64,000 nt of DNA, taken from contig NC_084927.1 of assembly GCF_958298935.1 (NCBI RefSeq), positions 38,808,501 through 38,872,500 on the forward strand, read 5' to 3'. The DNA comes from Phragmites australis (lineage: Eukaryota > Streptophyta > Magnoliopsida > Poales > Poaceae). How positions within the stretch are numbered: the stretch's first letter is position 1; every line of letters begins with the position of its first letter. Position numbers and translations under genes: made by a program. Below the pieces are notes generated by a model. That model ran no database searches. It saw only the letters and a program-made list of their open reading frames with translations, and was not told the DNA's origin. Below are positions 11,736-23,469 of this stretch, one piece after another.

Positions 11736-12348
11736 CTATTGAGTGCATCTAGGATATTTGCCCTTTCTTAGGGCATCGGGGCTAACCGCCTTAGTGCGAC
11801 AAGCCCTCTCCCGCTTAATTGCCCTCTCAGCTTCACGGGCTTGAGCCGCGGTATGGTTCTACGCTGCCTTTCTCATGCGCTCCTCTTCCTGTCGCTTCAG
11901 TCGTAGTTTCTCTTGTTGTTGCTCGTACTCCCAATGTGCGTATGCTTCTCTCCTCCACTGCATGCTCATGTCGACCCACCACTTCTGGTCTTCATTTTGC
12001 TCAATGTCGAGCCATTCAATGAGGTCACAGATAGGTGGAGGAGACTGAACAAATAAAACAAGATGTGAGATTAGTAAAATAGTGTGTGAAATCGGAAACA
12101 AGATGTGGAAAGTGCTACATGACTGATCTATGTCGCTATACCGGTGGGTACTCATACGGTCCATGTTGAGGCTTGTCGTATTGGTAGTTGGCACACATGA
12201 AGAAGCGTAGGCCATACGTGTAGGAGATGTTCTGAGACTCACGAAATCCACAAAGGTCGCCACAGAAGCACATCGGTGGTTCGACCCCCTAGGGGATGAA
12301 AATCCCCCAATGTTTCTTGGGTGGGCTTGGTGAAGCTGATGAAGATAT
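11736..12348 (-). pseudogene. GRF zinc-finger gene of MULE-1, broken
   Basis: Collinear with the intact gene at 49132-49728. Exon 1 encodes the GRF finger (MCFCGDLC...ISYTYGLRFFMCANY). An intron with a usable donor (CCG|GTATAG) and acceptor follows, then exon 2 with the coiled-coil stretch EYEQQQEKLRLKRQEEERM and the shared end DALRKGKYPRCTQ. The start ATG is ATA here, a TAG lies 13 codons later (IP*GVEPP), and another stop follows RMRKAA. It therefore cannot make the full protein. Confidence 0.75.
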
Positions 12349-13039
12349 TACAGTTGAGAGAGCTAAGAAATGAGTGGTGTATCCATGGATGAAGGTGGGG
12401 TCATTTATGATGGCTGAGGGCTGGTGCATGGACTGAGTGCATGGGCTTGGCGGGGGGCTGTAGCATTAGATTTCCTGTTCAAGAATGGAAAAGTTGTGGC
12501 ATTGATGCTGGGCAGAGATTCCATGTGTCAAAATATATGTGTTGTCATTTAATTTATGGTTAAAGGTCTCCCGTGTGGTCACTTATTGTCTACAGCCCGC
12601 GTCACGACAAATGTGTTGTCATTTCATGGTTAAACTTGAGTTGTGTGGTCACTTTGTGTCTACAGATTACGTCAGGACAGAGGTGTTGTTATTTCATGGT
12701 TAAAGCTGAGTCATGTGGTCACTTTGTGTCTAAAGTTAGACTCCCGATAGAGGTGTCGAGTGGTCACTTCGTGTATAAGTAGCTTTGTAAGAAATGCTTT
12801 TCTAGCTCTATCGTGAACGGTTCATACAAAGCCGAGGATGATAGAAAGTAGCGTGTGGTCACGTTAGATTAAGAAATGCAACTAGCGTGTAGTCACGTTG
12901 GAATAAGAAATGCAGTTATGACATGGTAAGTAGACCATAGAAAATAGACACGTCCGAATATGTAAGAATAGTTTGCTAATCGAAGATGCATCATGAAACA
13001 AACATGTAAGTTATAAAAGCAAAGGTACAATCCTATTGC

Positions 13040-14745
13040 TGTCTCTCCCGCTGCCGTCGGTCGGTCCCACCATCATGATCCCGGAGCTGCTGCCGCTGGT
13101 TCGCCCTCACGTGGCCCCTAGAGTATCAGGGCGTTGGGTGGACCAACCTGCCTGGTAGGCCTAGTAGGGATTAAAGGTGTCGAGGCCTCGTGCTGGGTGT
13201 GATGTGTTCAAAGTGGAGCACTGGGCAGCTGGGACTGCCCGAGGACGTCGTAGTCCGATGTGGCCCCGAAGAAGTCCCTCATGAGGTCAAATGGGGGGTT
13301 TGGCCTAGGCTCATCCTCCTGACTCGGGTATGACGACTGCGAAGGTTCTGCTGTTATCCATGTGTACTAACTTGAGGGGCCTACAAACAGATGAATTTAT
13401 TAGATATGGAAAATATGCAAACGAAAGTTTCTATATAAAATGCAATATTGTACCTGTATGGTATGCAGGTGCAACAGTAGATGGCTAGGTGTGCGTGCCG
13501 TAGTAGGGCGCGAACGGTGGAGCTCCGAACGGTGGATGTGCGACCGGTCGAAGTGTAGCTGAAGATGGTCCAGCTTCATCACCGTAGTAACCTGCGGAAT
13601 ATATTAGATATACTATTGAATATATTGAAGGCGGCAATGTAGTGTCGCCCATTACCTGAGAGGCCTGCAAGTGGTGAGGGTGTCGGCACTGGGCTTGGTC
13701 TAGGTGGCAACGTCGAGACGTGTGTAGGTGGACCTAATATTTGTTTGAAATTAATGCATCAGTAATAAAAGAATATTTCTAACCGCCGTGCGTATGAAAT
13801 ATCTATACCTATTGTGTCCGGGCATGTAGGGCGTGGTCCAGGTGGCCGTGTGGGTGCCGGTCCAGGTGGACAGCGTTGGACATCAGACCTCCTGGACGAC
13901 TCTTCGTGGACGACGTCTGCGGTGGATCGGCAAAAGGTAAGCTTCAGGGCCCGTGCAGTCTTATCGAAAACCTGCTTGACAAACCCCGCTACATCCGCCG
14001 CACTTAGCTGCATCCCTTGCCTAAGGCGATCCATGATTTCAGCTGCGTCCCTATGGATATCATAAATGATATCGACCTGTTGAAACAAACAAGAAATGAG
14101 AATTTCAGTTTATAGTCGTTCTTATGGGATTATATGATATATAAATGAGATGTTAATTACACATACCATTAATGTAGCGTCCTCGTCCCAATGGCCCGGG
14201 TAGGCCTCCATAGTCGACGCAATGTGGTGCCAGATAGTCTCTAGGGTGTAGGAGACCCATGTACATGTACACATGATGTACCACCATAGGTACTCCTCGA
14301 AGCTCAGCCCGACGAAAGGATGAGCTAAGCGATCTGCCTAGAGGTTGCCACCCGGCTGTCCCTTTCGTGTATACCTGTAAGTCAAACACGTTAAATAGAC
14401 TGTTAATGAGATGAATGCTATGGATTATTTACTTGATTTTAGTTACCTGTGGACGTGGCCTGGAACCGTACGAATGTTGACGAGGGGGAAAGCCTGGAAG
14501 CGTCCGAACTGCCTCATGACGCGGTGGGGTAAGTACTCCTCGACGTAGATGTTGAAGACGAGCGGCTTCTTCATAAGCCAGTACTCCTCATCGCGGCTAC
14601 ACAATGGAGACAGACCGAAAGGCGCACGGGCTTGGATGAACAAGTAGCTGTAGGGGGTCCAGACCATGTCGTTTGGATGAAGACGGTCGCACTGAGACCT
14701 AAAAAACTCGTACGCGCTATGGGCCTGCTCATGCGCCCAGTGCGA
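13040..14745 (-). pseudogene. PMD (MAIN-like) protein, C-terminal half, MULE-1
   Basis: The minus-strand exon beginning at 14745 (acceptor CATAG) reads SHWAHEQAHSAYEFF, then FGLSPLCSRDEEYWL, VFNIYVEEYLPHRVMRQFG and VNIRTVPGHVHR, as in plant-mobile-domain proteins. The next exon reads EEYLWWYI and IWHHIASTMEAYPGHWDEDA. Another (about 14075-13790) carries VDIIYDIHRDAAEIMDRLRQG followed by a proline-rich stretch. The N-terminal PMD core present in MULE-2 is deleted. Frames are interrupted between exons and at least one stop is present, so I treat it as non-functional. Confidence 0.7.
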
Positions 14746-14776
14746 CTATGGAGAAACATAATAAGAATCAATTATG

Positions 14777-15277
14777 CTAGGGATGTGCTCCCCCCTCATC
14801 TACTACACCGCTCGGTTGCATCTCACGCATATCCCCAACATCTTGCTTGTCCCCGACATTTCCCATGTCTGCTTCATCTACCACTGTATGACTTGTTCCT
14901 GCTACTGTTTCCGCAGAGTTTATCTCTGTTCGATCCTTTTGGTACGCCTCAGCTAACAGCATAAGATGGAGACCATGATCACATGATATATCTACATACT
15001 GCCTCCAAGTAGTTGTCGCATTGATCGAGACGAGCTCCCCAAAGTACCTCTGATTAGCACGGCTTAGCATAGCTCTCAACTTAAACTCATGTTGCTAGGG
15101 ATCCAATTGAAAATGGTGCATCAGCCACTTGCACACGCCCACTATGATCCTCTCATTGGCTCTACTAAGTCCCTTAATGATATGCTGAAACCCAGAGAGA
15201 TCTACACCGTTAGGATCATAACTAATTTGACCATAATATATGTGAAAATATAATTTATCTGACATCCCTGAAAACAT
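14777..15277 (-). pseudogene. MURA-like transposase N-terminus, MULE-1
   Basis: Two blocks (15277-15095 and 15079-14777) match the start of the MULE-2 transposase: MFSGMSDKLYFHIYYG, then VDLSGFQHIIKGLSRANER, then YFGELVSINATTTWRQYVDI and an acidic linker. A stop separates the blocks. The sequence stops dead in the acidic linker and joins PMD sequence, so the DNA-binding and catalytic parts are absent. Confidence 0.8.
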
Positions 15278-15704
15278 TCGAAAATATATCCAATGTTAAT
15301 ACCGAAAAACTATATTTCTGATTATCGAAACTCTAACAAAATTACCGACACTGATGATCGCCTACAATAGGTTTATTTAATATTGCTCCTAAGCAAACTA
15401 ACCAAATGAAACTAATTAACCCTCCGTCTATTTAATAAAGTTTCTAATTAACTATAATTATTACTTACATCATTATTCTGTAAAATCTAGATATTCGAAA
15501 CTACCATACTCTAAATACTACTATGCATCTGATAGCTATCCTACAATATCGTAATTAATAGTAGGGCTTCGCCGCGCTGCCTCCCTTTCCTCTCCTCTCC
15601 TCTTCTCTTCCTCCTCTCCTCTTCCTTTCTTTTTTTTCCAGATTGAAATGAGCATTTTTCATTAATTTTATTGTTTATATAGGGGTGGAGAGGGGCGGGG
15701 CCAG

Positions 15705-15915
15705 CCCCTAACCGCCTTCTGAGAGGGCGGCAAGGGGGTTAACCGCCCTCTCAGAGGGCGGTAAGGGTGGTGGGTGCGGGGAGGCCCCTTCGCGCCCCTC
15801 TGAGAGGGTGGCGTGGGCCCCATCTACCCTCTGAGAGGGCGGTAAGGGGTGACAGTGCCACTGTGACATCCTTACCGCCCTCTGAAAGGGCTGCAGCCCT
15901 TTCAGAGGGCAGGTA
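15705..15915. repeat. Array of GC palindromes, right end of MULE-1
   Basis: Six near-palindromes of the type CCGCCCTCTCAGAGGGCGG occur in about 200 bp, at about 15711, 15741, 15796, 15824, 15876 and 15893. The copy at 15741-15759 is a perfect inverted repeat around one base. They are separated by 10-60 bp. Similar motifs sit inside the other MULE ends, so they belong to the element family. Confidence 0.8.
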
Positions 15916-15996
15916 TGCGTATATTTCTGCAGATCTTGCCATCATGAGTCTATTTATTTAAATATTTAATAGAAAAAATATAAAAATAAAAAACTC

Positions 15997-17196
15997 GTCA
16001 GCGTGCCCCCGACTAGGCCGCGCTACATGGTTCCAATCTAGGTCGGCCACCGACTGGGCCAGTCTGAGCCGCGCTCCTCTGCTTGCCAAGCCAACTGGAC
16101 CTCCGTGCCTTGGGCCGCCTGGCCCAGGCGTCCTGGGCTGCCGCATACTAGGCTGCGCTTGGCCGCACCAGCTGCTAGTCCTCGGCCTCGGTCAGGGTCC
16201 TCCACCGACCCAACTGCTTGTGGAGCCCACCGAAGCCAACGCATCTCACTACAACTTAATTTCCATGAAATATGCATGTTCATGTGCATTTCACAGATCT
16301 TTGTCATCACATCATAGCACGTACATCTATACGTACGTCTCATTATATGATTCATCTCCACCATACCATAGATCGTACATTTTTCACCTAAATCTCATGA
16401 TGTGATCCCTGAACGTTTTGTGTGACCTCTTGAATGTCTTAACTAGTTACTCTTTGAACCTAGTCCGATTCCTATTACCGTCCACGTTTGCCCTTAGGAC
16501 CATGAACAAACAACTAATTCTGAGCACACAAGTTTCTTCAAATTTAACTCACGTCAATCTATGCAACATCATAGTAACACATGAACACCATCACTCAATC
16601 CAACGCTTCATCACTCAACACTACTTGTCTTTTGCCAATTTCAACACTTAATCCAATGTTTCATCACCCATGATCTCACAATATTGTCGTTCTTTCAGGT
16701 GTTATGCTGGGCCACTGCGACACCCTACATCTTTGCCTTGGTGCAGCTGTGCTGTGTACTTAGTGCTGTTGCCCTGTTTCAAGCTTCTGGTGAGCAAGTG
16801 CTGGACCCCGATCGCTCCAAAGCAGGTCGTTGCTAGTAGCGAGATCAAGATCAAGGTTAGGGATCTCTAGTGTTTCCTTGCTCGTCAGAGGGTGAATGTA
16901 GTTCGCGACACGGTTGCCACTGCAAAGCCAAAGCATATGTAGAAAGGAAACAGAATGATGTATACCGAGAAATGTTGCTCAGGAGGAGTAGCAAGCAGCC
17001 CTTCCTGGATCTATGGCGTTGTGCGCTGAGGAAATTATTTGGACAGAACTTGGGAATGTTAAAATGCCAGCAGAGACGACTGGCTCAAGGTGTGAGAAAG
17101 GCCCCTGATCTGCTGCTGGGTGAAGCTGCGTGTCAAATTGATCTGAAATGTTGACAAATAGTTGGGTGCAGTGACCAGCGAACTACGCTGCATTCT
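15997..17196. other. Intergenic between MULE-1 and the copia complex
   Basis: GC-rich near 16010-16220, then AT-rich. Short ORFs carry no recognisable motif. The DNA at 17100-17201 continues at 27361, because the copia complex interrupts it. No gene is supported. Confidence 0.45.
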
Positions 17197-17201
17197 GTTT
17201 G

Positions 17202-17510
17202 TGATATGGATTGATTAAGATAGATAAAATTGCAGGAAGAAATCGGCTAGTCGTCCTTCTCTCGGAGATTCTAACTGCTTTTTAGAGTTTCTTCTTGCTT
17301 GATTACAATGGGTAATACGCTCTCATTTATATAGGAACTAACCCTAACAATCAACACTAACAATCTTATTCCTAAGACTTAATCGGGCTACAGTACCAAC
17401 CAACTACAGTGGCGGTAAACAGTAATTTCAGCTCGTAACAAACACCTAACTAATAAACTATATCTCTATCTAATTTGATTCTCCACCTGCTGAAGATACT
17501 CTCCGTAACA
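17202..17510 (-). repeat. Copia-type LTR a (3' LTR of the minus arm)
   Basis: In minus orientation it starts TGTTACGGAGAGTATC and ends CAATCCATATCA. The adjacent internal end at 17511-17525 (CTACATCCCCTGACTTG) is a polypurine tract when read on the minus strand. Confidence 0.85.
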
Positions 17511-17638
17511 CTACATCCCCTGACTTGCAGCTCGTCCTCGAGATGCTAGGCGATGGCCAAAGCTAATGATGGTATTGCTGATGGTGTAATCAAGCTACAT
17601 AAAGCACCATCGCTGGCCTTCCTGCCACGGAATGCGAA

Positions 17639-20600
17639 TGTAACATCCTGACTTAAGCATGTTAACAAGTTATAAAATTCTCTCTAAATTAAAAACTTTT
17701 TAGGGTTAATTAGGCTAACTATGGGATAAGAGATTAGGTGCTTAGATGTATATATATACTAGTATACATGTACATCATGTCTATAAGTTGCTTAGGTGAT
17801 TAGAAGTGCTCTAGAATCGATTCTAAAATAGTCTCTGCTTTAAGTTGATTATATACATTAGTTTGAGATTTTTGATTCTTATGTGGAGGTTTGAACTTGA
17901 ATGTCTCTCAAATTCAAACCTACTATTAAATTCTGTTCAGCTCAAATCCAATTCGAATTCAAATTCTTGGATTCAAATCATCTTCCAAAAAGTCTCAAGA
18001 TCCAAATATCAGATATTCTAAATAAAGTTCACTTAAATTCAAAATAAAATCCAAATTCAAATACCTCAAATTGAATTTAAACTATATTCTTATCCCAATT
18101 ATTTTTTCCTCTCTCGGACCGAATTCATCTTTCTTCTCTCTTTCGGCCCAGGCCCTTCTCTTTTCCTTCTCCCTCGCGTAGCCCAGATAGCGGCCCGCTC
18201 AGCCGTCTTCTTTCTTCTTTCCGCGCGCGCTACGTCCGGCCCACAGCGACGCTGAGCGGCCCAGCTCACTCGCCCGCCCTGCGCTGCCGGCCCAGCCGCG
18301 CATTCACGCACGTGCCAGCGTGCGCCCGCGCCCTGCCTGCGCTGGTCGTACACGTGTCGCCAATCCAGCGGCTCAATCCCTCCACCCTCCTCCTTCCTTC
18401 TCCCTTCCAGCGCGACGACGACTTGCCGCCGTCTCCTCTCTCCGGGGAAATATCCCGAGCACGCCCGACCGGCCTCCGCTTCTCCGCTCTCTCTCTCTCT
18501 TCTCTCCCAGGCGCACCCTCTCTCTCCCCCCCATGCCCTGCGTGCACGACTTTTGCAACCGCCCAAGCTTGGCCGGCGCAGAGCACGCCCGTGCCCCAGG
18601 GAAAAAGGTGGGCGCTGCTGCCACCTCGCCGTCGACGTCCTCATGACGCCAGCGCGCGCGCACTGCCTCCCTGTGCTCCTGCACTGTCTATAAATAGCGC
18701 AACTGGTCCTTCTCTCGTTCTTCTTCTCCTTCCGCCCTGCCACAGCACAACCGCCATCACCATTGTCGCCGCCGCACCCCCTTTCACCGCCCGTTTGCCG
18801 ATGACGTGCTGCCAGGAATCACCGGTGAGCCATCACCGACCTCGTGCCGTCCTCCAATCACCAGGAGCCCGACGGGAAATCGTCCACGCCAATAGCCGAG
18901 CATCGCCGCCGCTGCTACTTCGACGAGTCGCCGGCCGCCGACCCGCTTCTCCTCATTCTTGAGCTCGGTGAGCTTTTCCTGGTTCCCCTAACAACCCCCC
19001 TAGATAGCATGTAGGCGACGTCCGAGCTCCTTTCTTGCTTATCGTCGTGCGCCTTCGCCCGACCGCCATGCGCCACCGTGCAAACATCACCGTTGACGTG
19101 TTTGTGCACTTTGTGTGGTCACCAACCGTCGTGCCATGTGCTCTAGAGGCGTTAGGCCTCTTTTCTGTGCCGGATTGGCCCCTCCCCGTGCAGGGGAGAT
19201 GCTATCTAGTCGCGCCGCGCCGCGATTCCTCTTCGGCGATGAACTGGCACCATCTTCCCCACCGGCCGACAACGAGATGCCCCCTGTTGAGTCTGCCGTC
19301 TCACATAGAAGGCCGGCGTCTGCTCATTGTCGTGAATCTCCAGCGAAAATCTAATCCCGGCAACCATTCCGGCGATACCCACCGACATTACTTGCCACCG
19401 GTCGAACTTTTCCCCTCTCCTCCTCCACTCGCTCGCGCGCGCGCAAAACCAGGCCGCGGCTCCATCTGGCTCAGCCCAGCCACCGGCCTCGCCGACCCAG
19501 TCACCAGACGGGATGCATGGTAGGCCGGCCTGCCTCCACGGCCCGTTAACTAGGCGGCCCAATACTATGCAGCCCAACACTATGCAACCCGGCCCATACC
19601 AAACCCAGCCTAGGCCCATCTAGGCCCGGATCCGGCCCATCCAAGCCCATTCAGCCCAAAATCGTACTATTCATGTGGGCCTGAGTTACTATGCATGTGG
19701 GCCCCACCTATGAACAGTACTATTTATTAAATTCTCGATTTAAAAATTGATTAAATCTTCCGAGAGTAGTAACTTCTCCATCCTGACTCCGATTTCAGCG
19801 ATTCTTCCACCGAAATTCATCTAAAATCGAGATCTACTCATCTGTCATGTTGTAGTGTCCATTAGGACTCATCTGGCTTTCCATTTGGTGTTTAATTGAT
19901 TCTTCTTGAAATGTCACCGTTATTGATCGTAGTCACGATTTCAGGACAACCCGAGTTCTGCGAGTGCTGCACCGGAAGTATCCGAAGTGAGGAGGATCGC
20001 GATTACAATCAAGACTTCGAAGAAAATTCCGAAGAAGGCAAGTCCTATTTTCTTGATTGTATTGAACCTATGTTTTCAAATACTATACATGATCAACTAA
20101 AACCGGACTTATTATCGCATGTGCTATATATTGTGTTTTCTTTCAAACCACCTGTAGTAGTTAATCCTATCAACATTGTCATGCCATACATGTCATCACC
20201 CAGAATACATATCACCCTAGGAATACCTGTTGTTAAATATATTAACAATATACTACGCCTTGATATCTAGCATGCTTAGGATGGAATACGTCTCCTCGAA
20301 GACATCGCTTTTAAAAATACTTCTCTTCGGAGACAAGATTTACTGTTATGATAACTCATATACCATGCTTCCTTGATGGTTGTGAATTCCGTGATGGTCG
20401 GGAAATCCTTGATGTCATGTGGGACATGGAAGGTGATGTGTAAAAATGGGTGAAAACTGTTTTGGCGCGGACAGGTAGAGTAGTCCTCCGGGGAGGATGC
20501 TCTTGGGGGCTTGAGTTACATGATGGTATTCATTTCCCATGAAGACGTCTGGCCCGGCCGCTTAAGGATCGAGTCATTTTACCGACATGCCTTAGCGACC

Positions 20601-21657
20601 CCGTGCAACCATACGTCCTGAATGGGCAGGACTTGACTTTTCCGTCACCAGACTGAGTTGGGTATAATATCAGGAGGCTGAGAGCAACGAGCAGCCAATG
20701 GTCTATCTGTCCCGCTGTTTAGAGGTTTCAGGGACCGGCTTAGGCTTAAAAAGGGAGGCTGGCCTATGAAACATGCAGCTCTGGAACTTGGTGTGTCTCA
20801 TGAAAAAGCCCGGCAGGAAAGGTGTTTGGAGAATCTCGGTATGATTCGCTCTTCTGCTTGCAACGGTTGGAGGCTGATCATATCATATGGGTAAAGCTGT
20901 ACAACCTTTGCAGAGTGTAAATCTATTCGAATAGCCGTGTCCACGATCATGGACATGCGAAGGCAGAACCTTTTTTACTAGACTTCGGGTGCATGAGTTT
21001 TGATGAATGAGTGTGTGGACTAGATGTCCGTGTGATGTGGTTCCTGACTCACTCCGCCAGAAGCTGAGTGGTACTAGAGGTACACCAGATGTGATAAAAG
21101 GGACTGAGGATTGAGATGTAGCCCCTCCCAGGACCGAGAAACCCCATATATAGCTCGTCAACTGTTTTTGGAATATTTAAAATATCTAGAAATCAATCAT
21201 AGTCCATACAATTGATAAAATTCATAAAACCCGCTTTACGCTTAAAACTATGTCGTAAAGACTTATCCTTGAAATATCCATTATGCATCTATCAACCCCT
21301 TGAAGTAGTATAGGGCTTGCTGAGTACCTTCCGTACTCACTCTTGCTATCATCCAGATGAAGAACTCAATGCTGACTCTGCCGGAGGTGAAGCCGGGGAT
21401 GAAGAATAGTCTCTGAGGTCGCGTTTGCTCCCTCGCTGCTTGTGCCTTGGGTTTTTGCTTCTGTTGTGTATTCTGCTGGCCGCTAGGCCAAGTGTGTAAT
21501 ATTCAGTATGGTCTGTAAGTCTTGTGTACCCAGAATCTTGTTATTTACATATGAAGTTTGACTGTGATATTACAACTATTGTACTGTGCATATCAGCTAC
21601 TTAATCCAGGGACTGATACAGGAGGCACAGGAGATCCCGATAATCCAGGGTCCTACA
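17639..21657 (+). mobile_element. Solo LTR, long gypsy-type family A
   Basis: Starts TGTAACATCCTGACTTAAGC and ends CCAGGGTCCTACA, with an exact 5-bp duplication GCGAA at 17634-17638 and 21658-21662. It is 4.0 kb with no retroelement protein domains, so I read it as a solo LTR of a Ty3/gypsy element with very long LTRs. Its right part (TGTAGCCCCTCC, the CGCTTTACG...AAAACTA block, GATCCAGGGACTGATACAGG) recurs at 36860-37414. The GC-rich block at 18.1-19.6 kb yields several long overlapping ORFs with no domain content, which I do not call as genes. Confidence 0.8.
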
Positions 21658-21662
21658 GCGAA

Positions 21663-22428
21663 GGCATGATGATGACGTGATCTCCCAGCATGCAGCCGTC
21701 ACCTCCCACACCTCTTGAAGCCAAACACTGATTGGTAGTGTTGACGTTGAAGCTTCGGTAGTCGTTGTTGGGTGGCGTCGGGTCTTGACTCGGCAGAGAG
21801 GCAACCAGACGCGACGACGAGCTGGAGGCGGCTGGCGCGATGACAAGCGAGGTCCAACGGGGGAGGCGCACAGAGAGGCTGTCAGGCGAGCAGGTGCGCG
21901 AAGACTCGGTGGAGCGGTGGCCCGACATGGGAGATGTCCGTTTGGCGTCGGAACTGAGCGGATCCACGCGAGGTTTGGTGGCTGGTTCGGAGGGCCGTTA
22001 GCAGACATTGGCAGCAGTGCATGCGATACGTGACGGAGGAGCTGCGGCCTCACGCAAATAGGGGTGACAGCGGTGAGGCCAAGTGGAGGAGCTGCGGTGG
22101 TCGGTTGGAGAGGTAGCCCGGTGGGACTGGAGGCGGTGCCGACAGATGAGCAACGATAGTCGTGTGGCGCTGCAAATCCAGGTAGATCCGCGCGGAAGCC
22201 ATGTGGCGTAGGGCTGGTCATCGTGAGCGTTGCCCTTCACCGTGTGCTCCCGACAGAAGAAAAATCATCGAGGTTGAGGTCCATCGCGTCCTCCATCATT
22301 TGTTTCTCGCTGAAGGACCAATCAGCATAGTGTTGTATTGGAAATTCAGTACAGTGCAGCTCGTGGAGGCAACGAGCCATGGTTGTGGTGGGAGAGTAGG
22401 TGTAGGATCAGAGGTCTCTGATACCAAA
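21663..22428 (-). other. Internal region of the copia-type element, minus arm
   Basis: Reading leftwards from the primer site there is an ATG followed by ARCLHELHCTEFP and YADWSF, shared with the plus arm at 22785-22910 (ELCLHELHYTEFP, YADWCF). The rest is proline/arginine-rich when translated and interrupted. It may be a decayed gag-like or captured reading frame; I do not recognise the protein. Confidence 0.5.
22416..22426 (-). promoter_or_regulatory. Primer binding site (initiator Met tRNA type)
   Basis: Read on the minus strand, TGGTATCAGAG follows two bases after the LTR end. This is the standard plant retroelement primer site complementary to the 3' end of initiator methionine tRNA. 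It identifies LTR b as a 5' LTR in minus orientation. Confidence 0.85.
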
Positions 22429-22777
22429 TGATATGGATTGATTAAGGTAGATGGAATAACAGGAAGAAACCAGCTAGTCGCCCTCCTCTCGGAGGCTCTG
22501 ACTACTCTTTAGGGTTTCTTCTTGCTTGGTTACAATGGGTGATGCACCCTCCTTTATATAAGAGTCAACCCTAACAATCTAAAATAACAATCTTATCTCT
22601 AACTAATCCCTGATCTTATCTCTAACTAATCCCTGATCTTATCTCTAACTAGGGCTAAAGTATGCACAGCTACCATATCAGTGAACAGTAATTCCAACCC
22701 ATAACAAACCAATTAACTAACAAACTATATCTCTATCTAATTTGATTCTTCTCCTGCTGAAGATACTATCTATAACA
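22429..22777 (-). repeat. Copia-type LTR b (5' LTR of the minus arm)
   Basis: Same termini as LTR a. It is longer because a block of about 23 bp (CTAATCCCTGATCTTATCTC and neighbours) is repeated in tandem near 22592-22650. Confidence 0.85.
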
Positions 22778-23469
22778 TTAACAATCATGGAGCTTTGCCT
22801 CCACGAGCTGCACTATACCGAATTTCCGACACAACACTACGCCGATTGGTGCTTCAACGAGGAACAAACGGTGGAGGACATGATGGAACTCAACATCGAT
22901 GATTTTTTTCTTCCGTGAGGAGCACACAGTGAAGGATGGCACCCACGATGACCAGCCTTGCGCCACATGGCTTTCGTGTAGATCTGCAGCACCGCATGAC
23001 TGCCGTTGTTCATCTGCCAGCACCGCCTCCTGTTCCACCGGGCTGCATCTCCAACCGACCGTTGTAGCTCCTCTGCACGGCTTCGCCGCCACCGACGGTG
23101 CAAGTCCCCTTTGATCGTGTTACCTGCCCCATCACCCTGTTTGGATCCGCCACCGCCGATGTTCGCCAACGGTCGCCCGAACCACCCACCCGACCCCACG
23201 CGGATCTGCTCGATTCCGATGCTAGACGAACGTCTCCCGCGCCGAGCCACTGCTTTGTTGAGTCTCCACACGCCTGCTTGCCTGACGGCCTCTCCTCGTG
23301 CCTCCCCTGCTAGACCTCGCTCGTCGTCGCACTGGGCTGCCTCTCTATCGAGTCAAGACCCAACGCCACCCAACAATGACTACCGACCGGTGTTTAGCTT
23401 CTAGAGGTGTGGGAGGCGCCAGCTTCATGCTGGAAGATCACGTCGTTGTCATGCCTTCGCATTCCATGG
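22778..23469 (+). other. Internal region of the copia-type element, plus arm
   Basis: An inverted, diverged copy of 21663-22400. It begins directly after LTR b at a point near the internal ATG, so the matching primer site and a plus-oriented 5' LTR are missing. An early stop after DDFFLP truncates the reading frame. It continues after the solo LTR at 26943-27057. Confidence 0.65.

Larger units (their letters stand above)
8369..15996 (-). mobile_element. MULE-1, internally deleted Mutator-like element with PMD and GRF genes
   Basis: The two ends form an imperfect terminal inverted repeat of about 105 bp: left from GAGTTTCTATATTT, right end reading the same inward from 15996. A core of about 40 nt (through ATTAAATATTTAAATAAATA) is nearly identical. 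The flanks give a 9-bp target duplication with one mismatch: GTCCGCGTG at 8360-8368 and GTCAGCGTG at 15997-16005. Inside, on the minus strand, lie the start of a MURA-type transposase (15277-14777), the C-terminal half of a PMD protein and a GRF zinc-finger gene. Compared with MULE-2 (48532-56595), the transposase core and the PMD N-terminus are missing. The deletion joins the two genes near 14775. An LTR pair (8687-11366) is inserted in the left part. Confidence 0.88.

Noticed and set aside
18099..18962. Overlapping ORFs of 100-216 codons on both strands in a GC-rich block
   Set aside because: They lie inside the family A solo LTR, overlap on both strands and show only biased composition (Arg, Ser, Pro) with no domain or splice structure.
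21601..22221. Minus-strand ORF of 206 codons as a possible gag gene
   Set aside because: It runs across the LTR boundary and target duplication at 21657-21662, so its end is an accident. Only the upstream ATG region is shared between the two internal copies.
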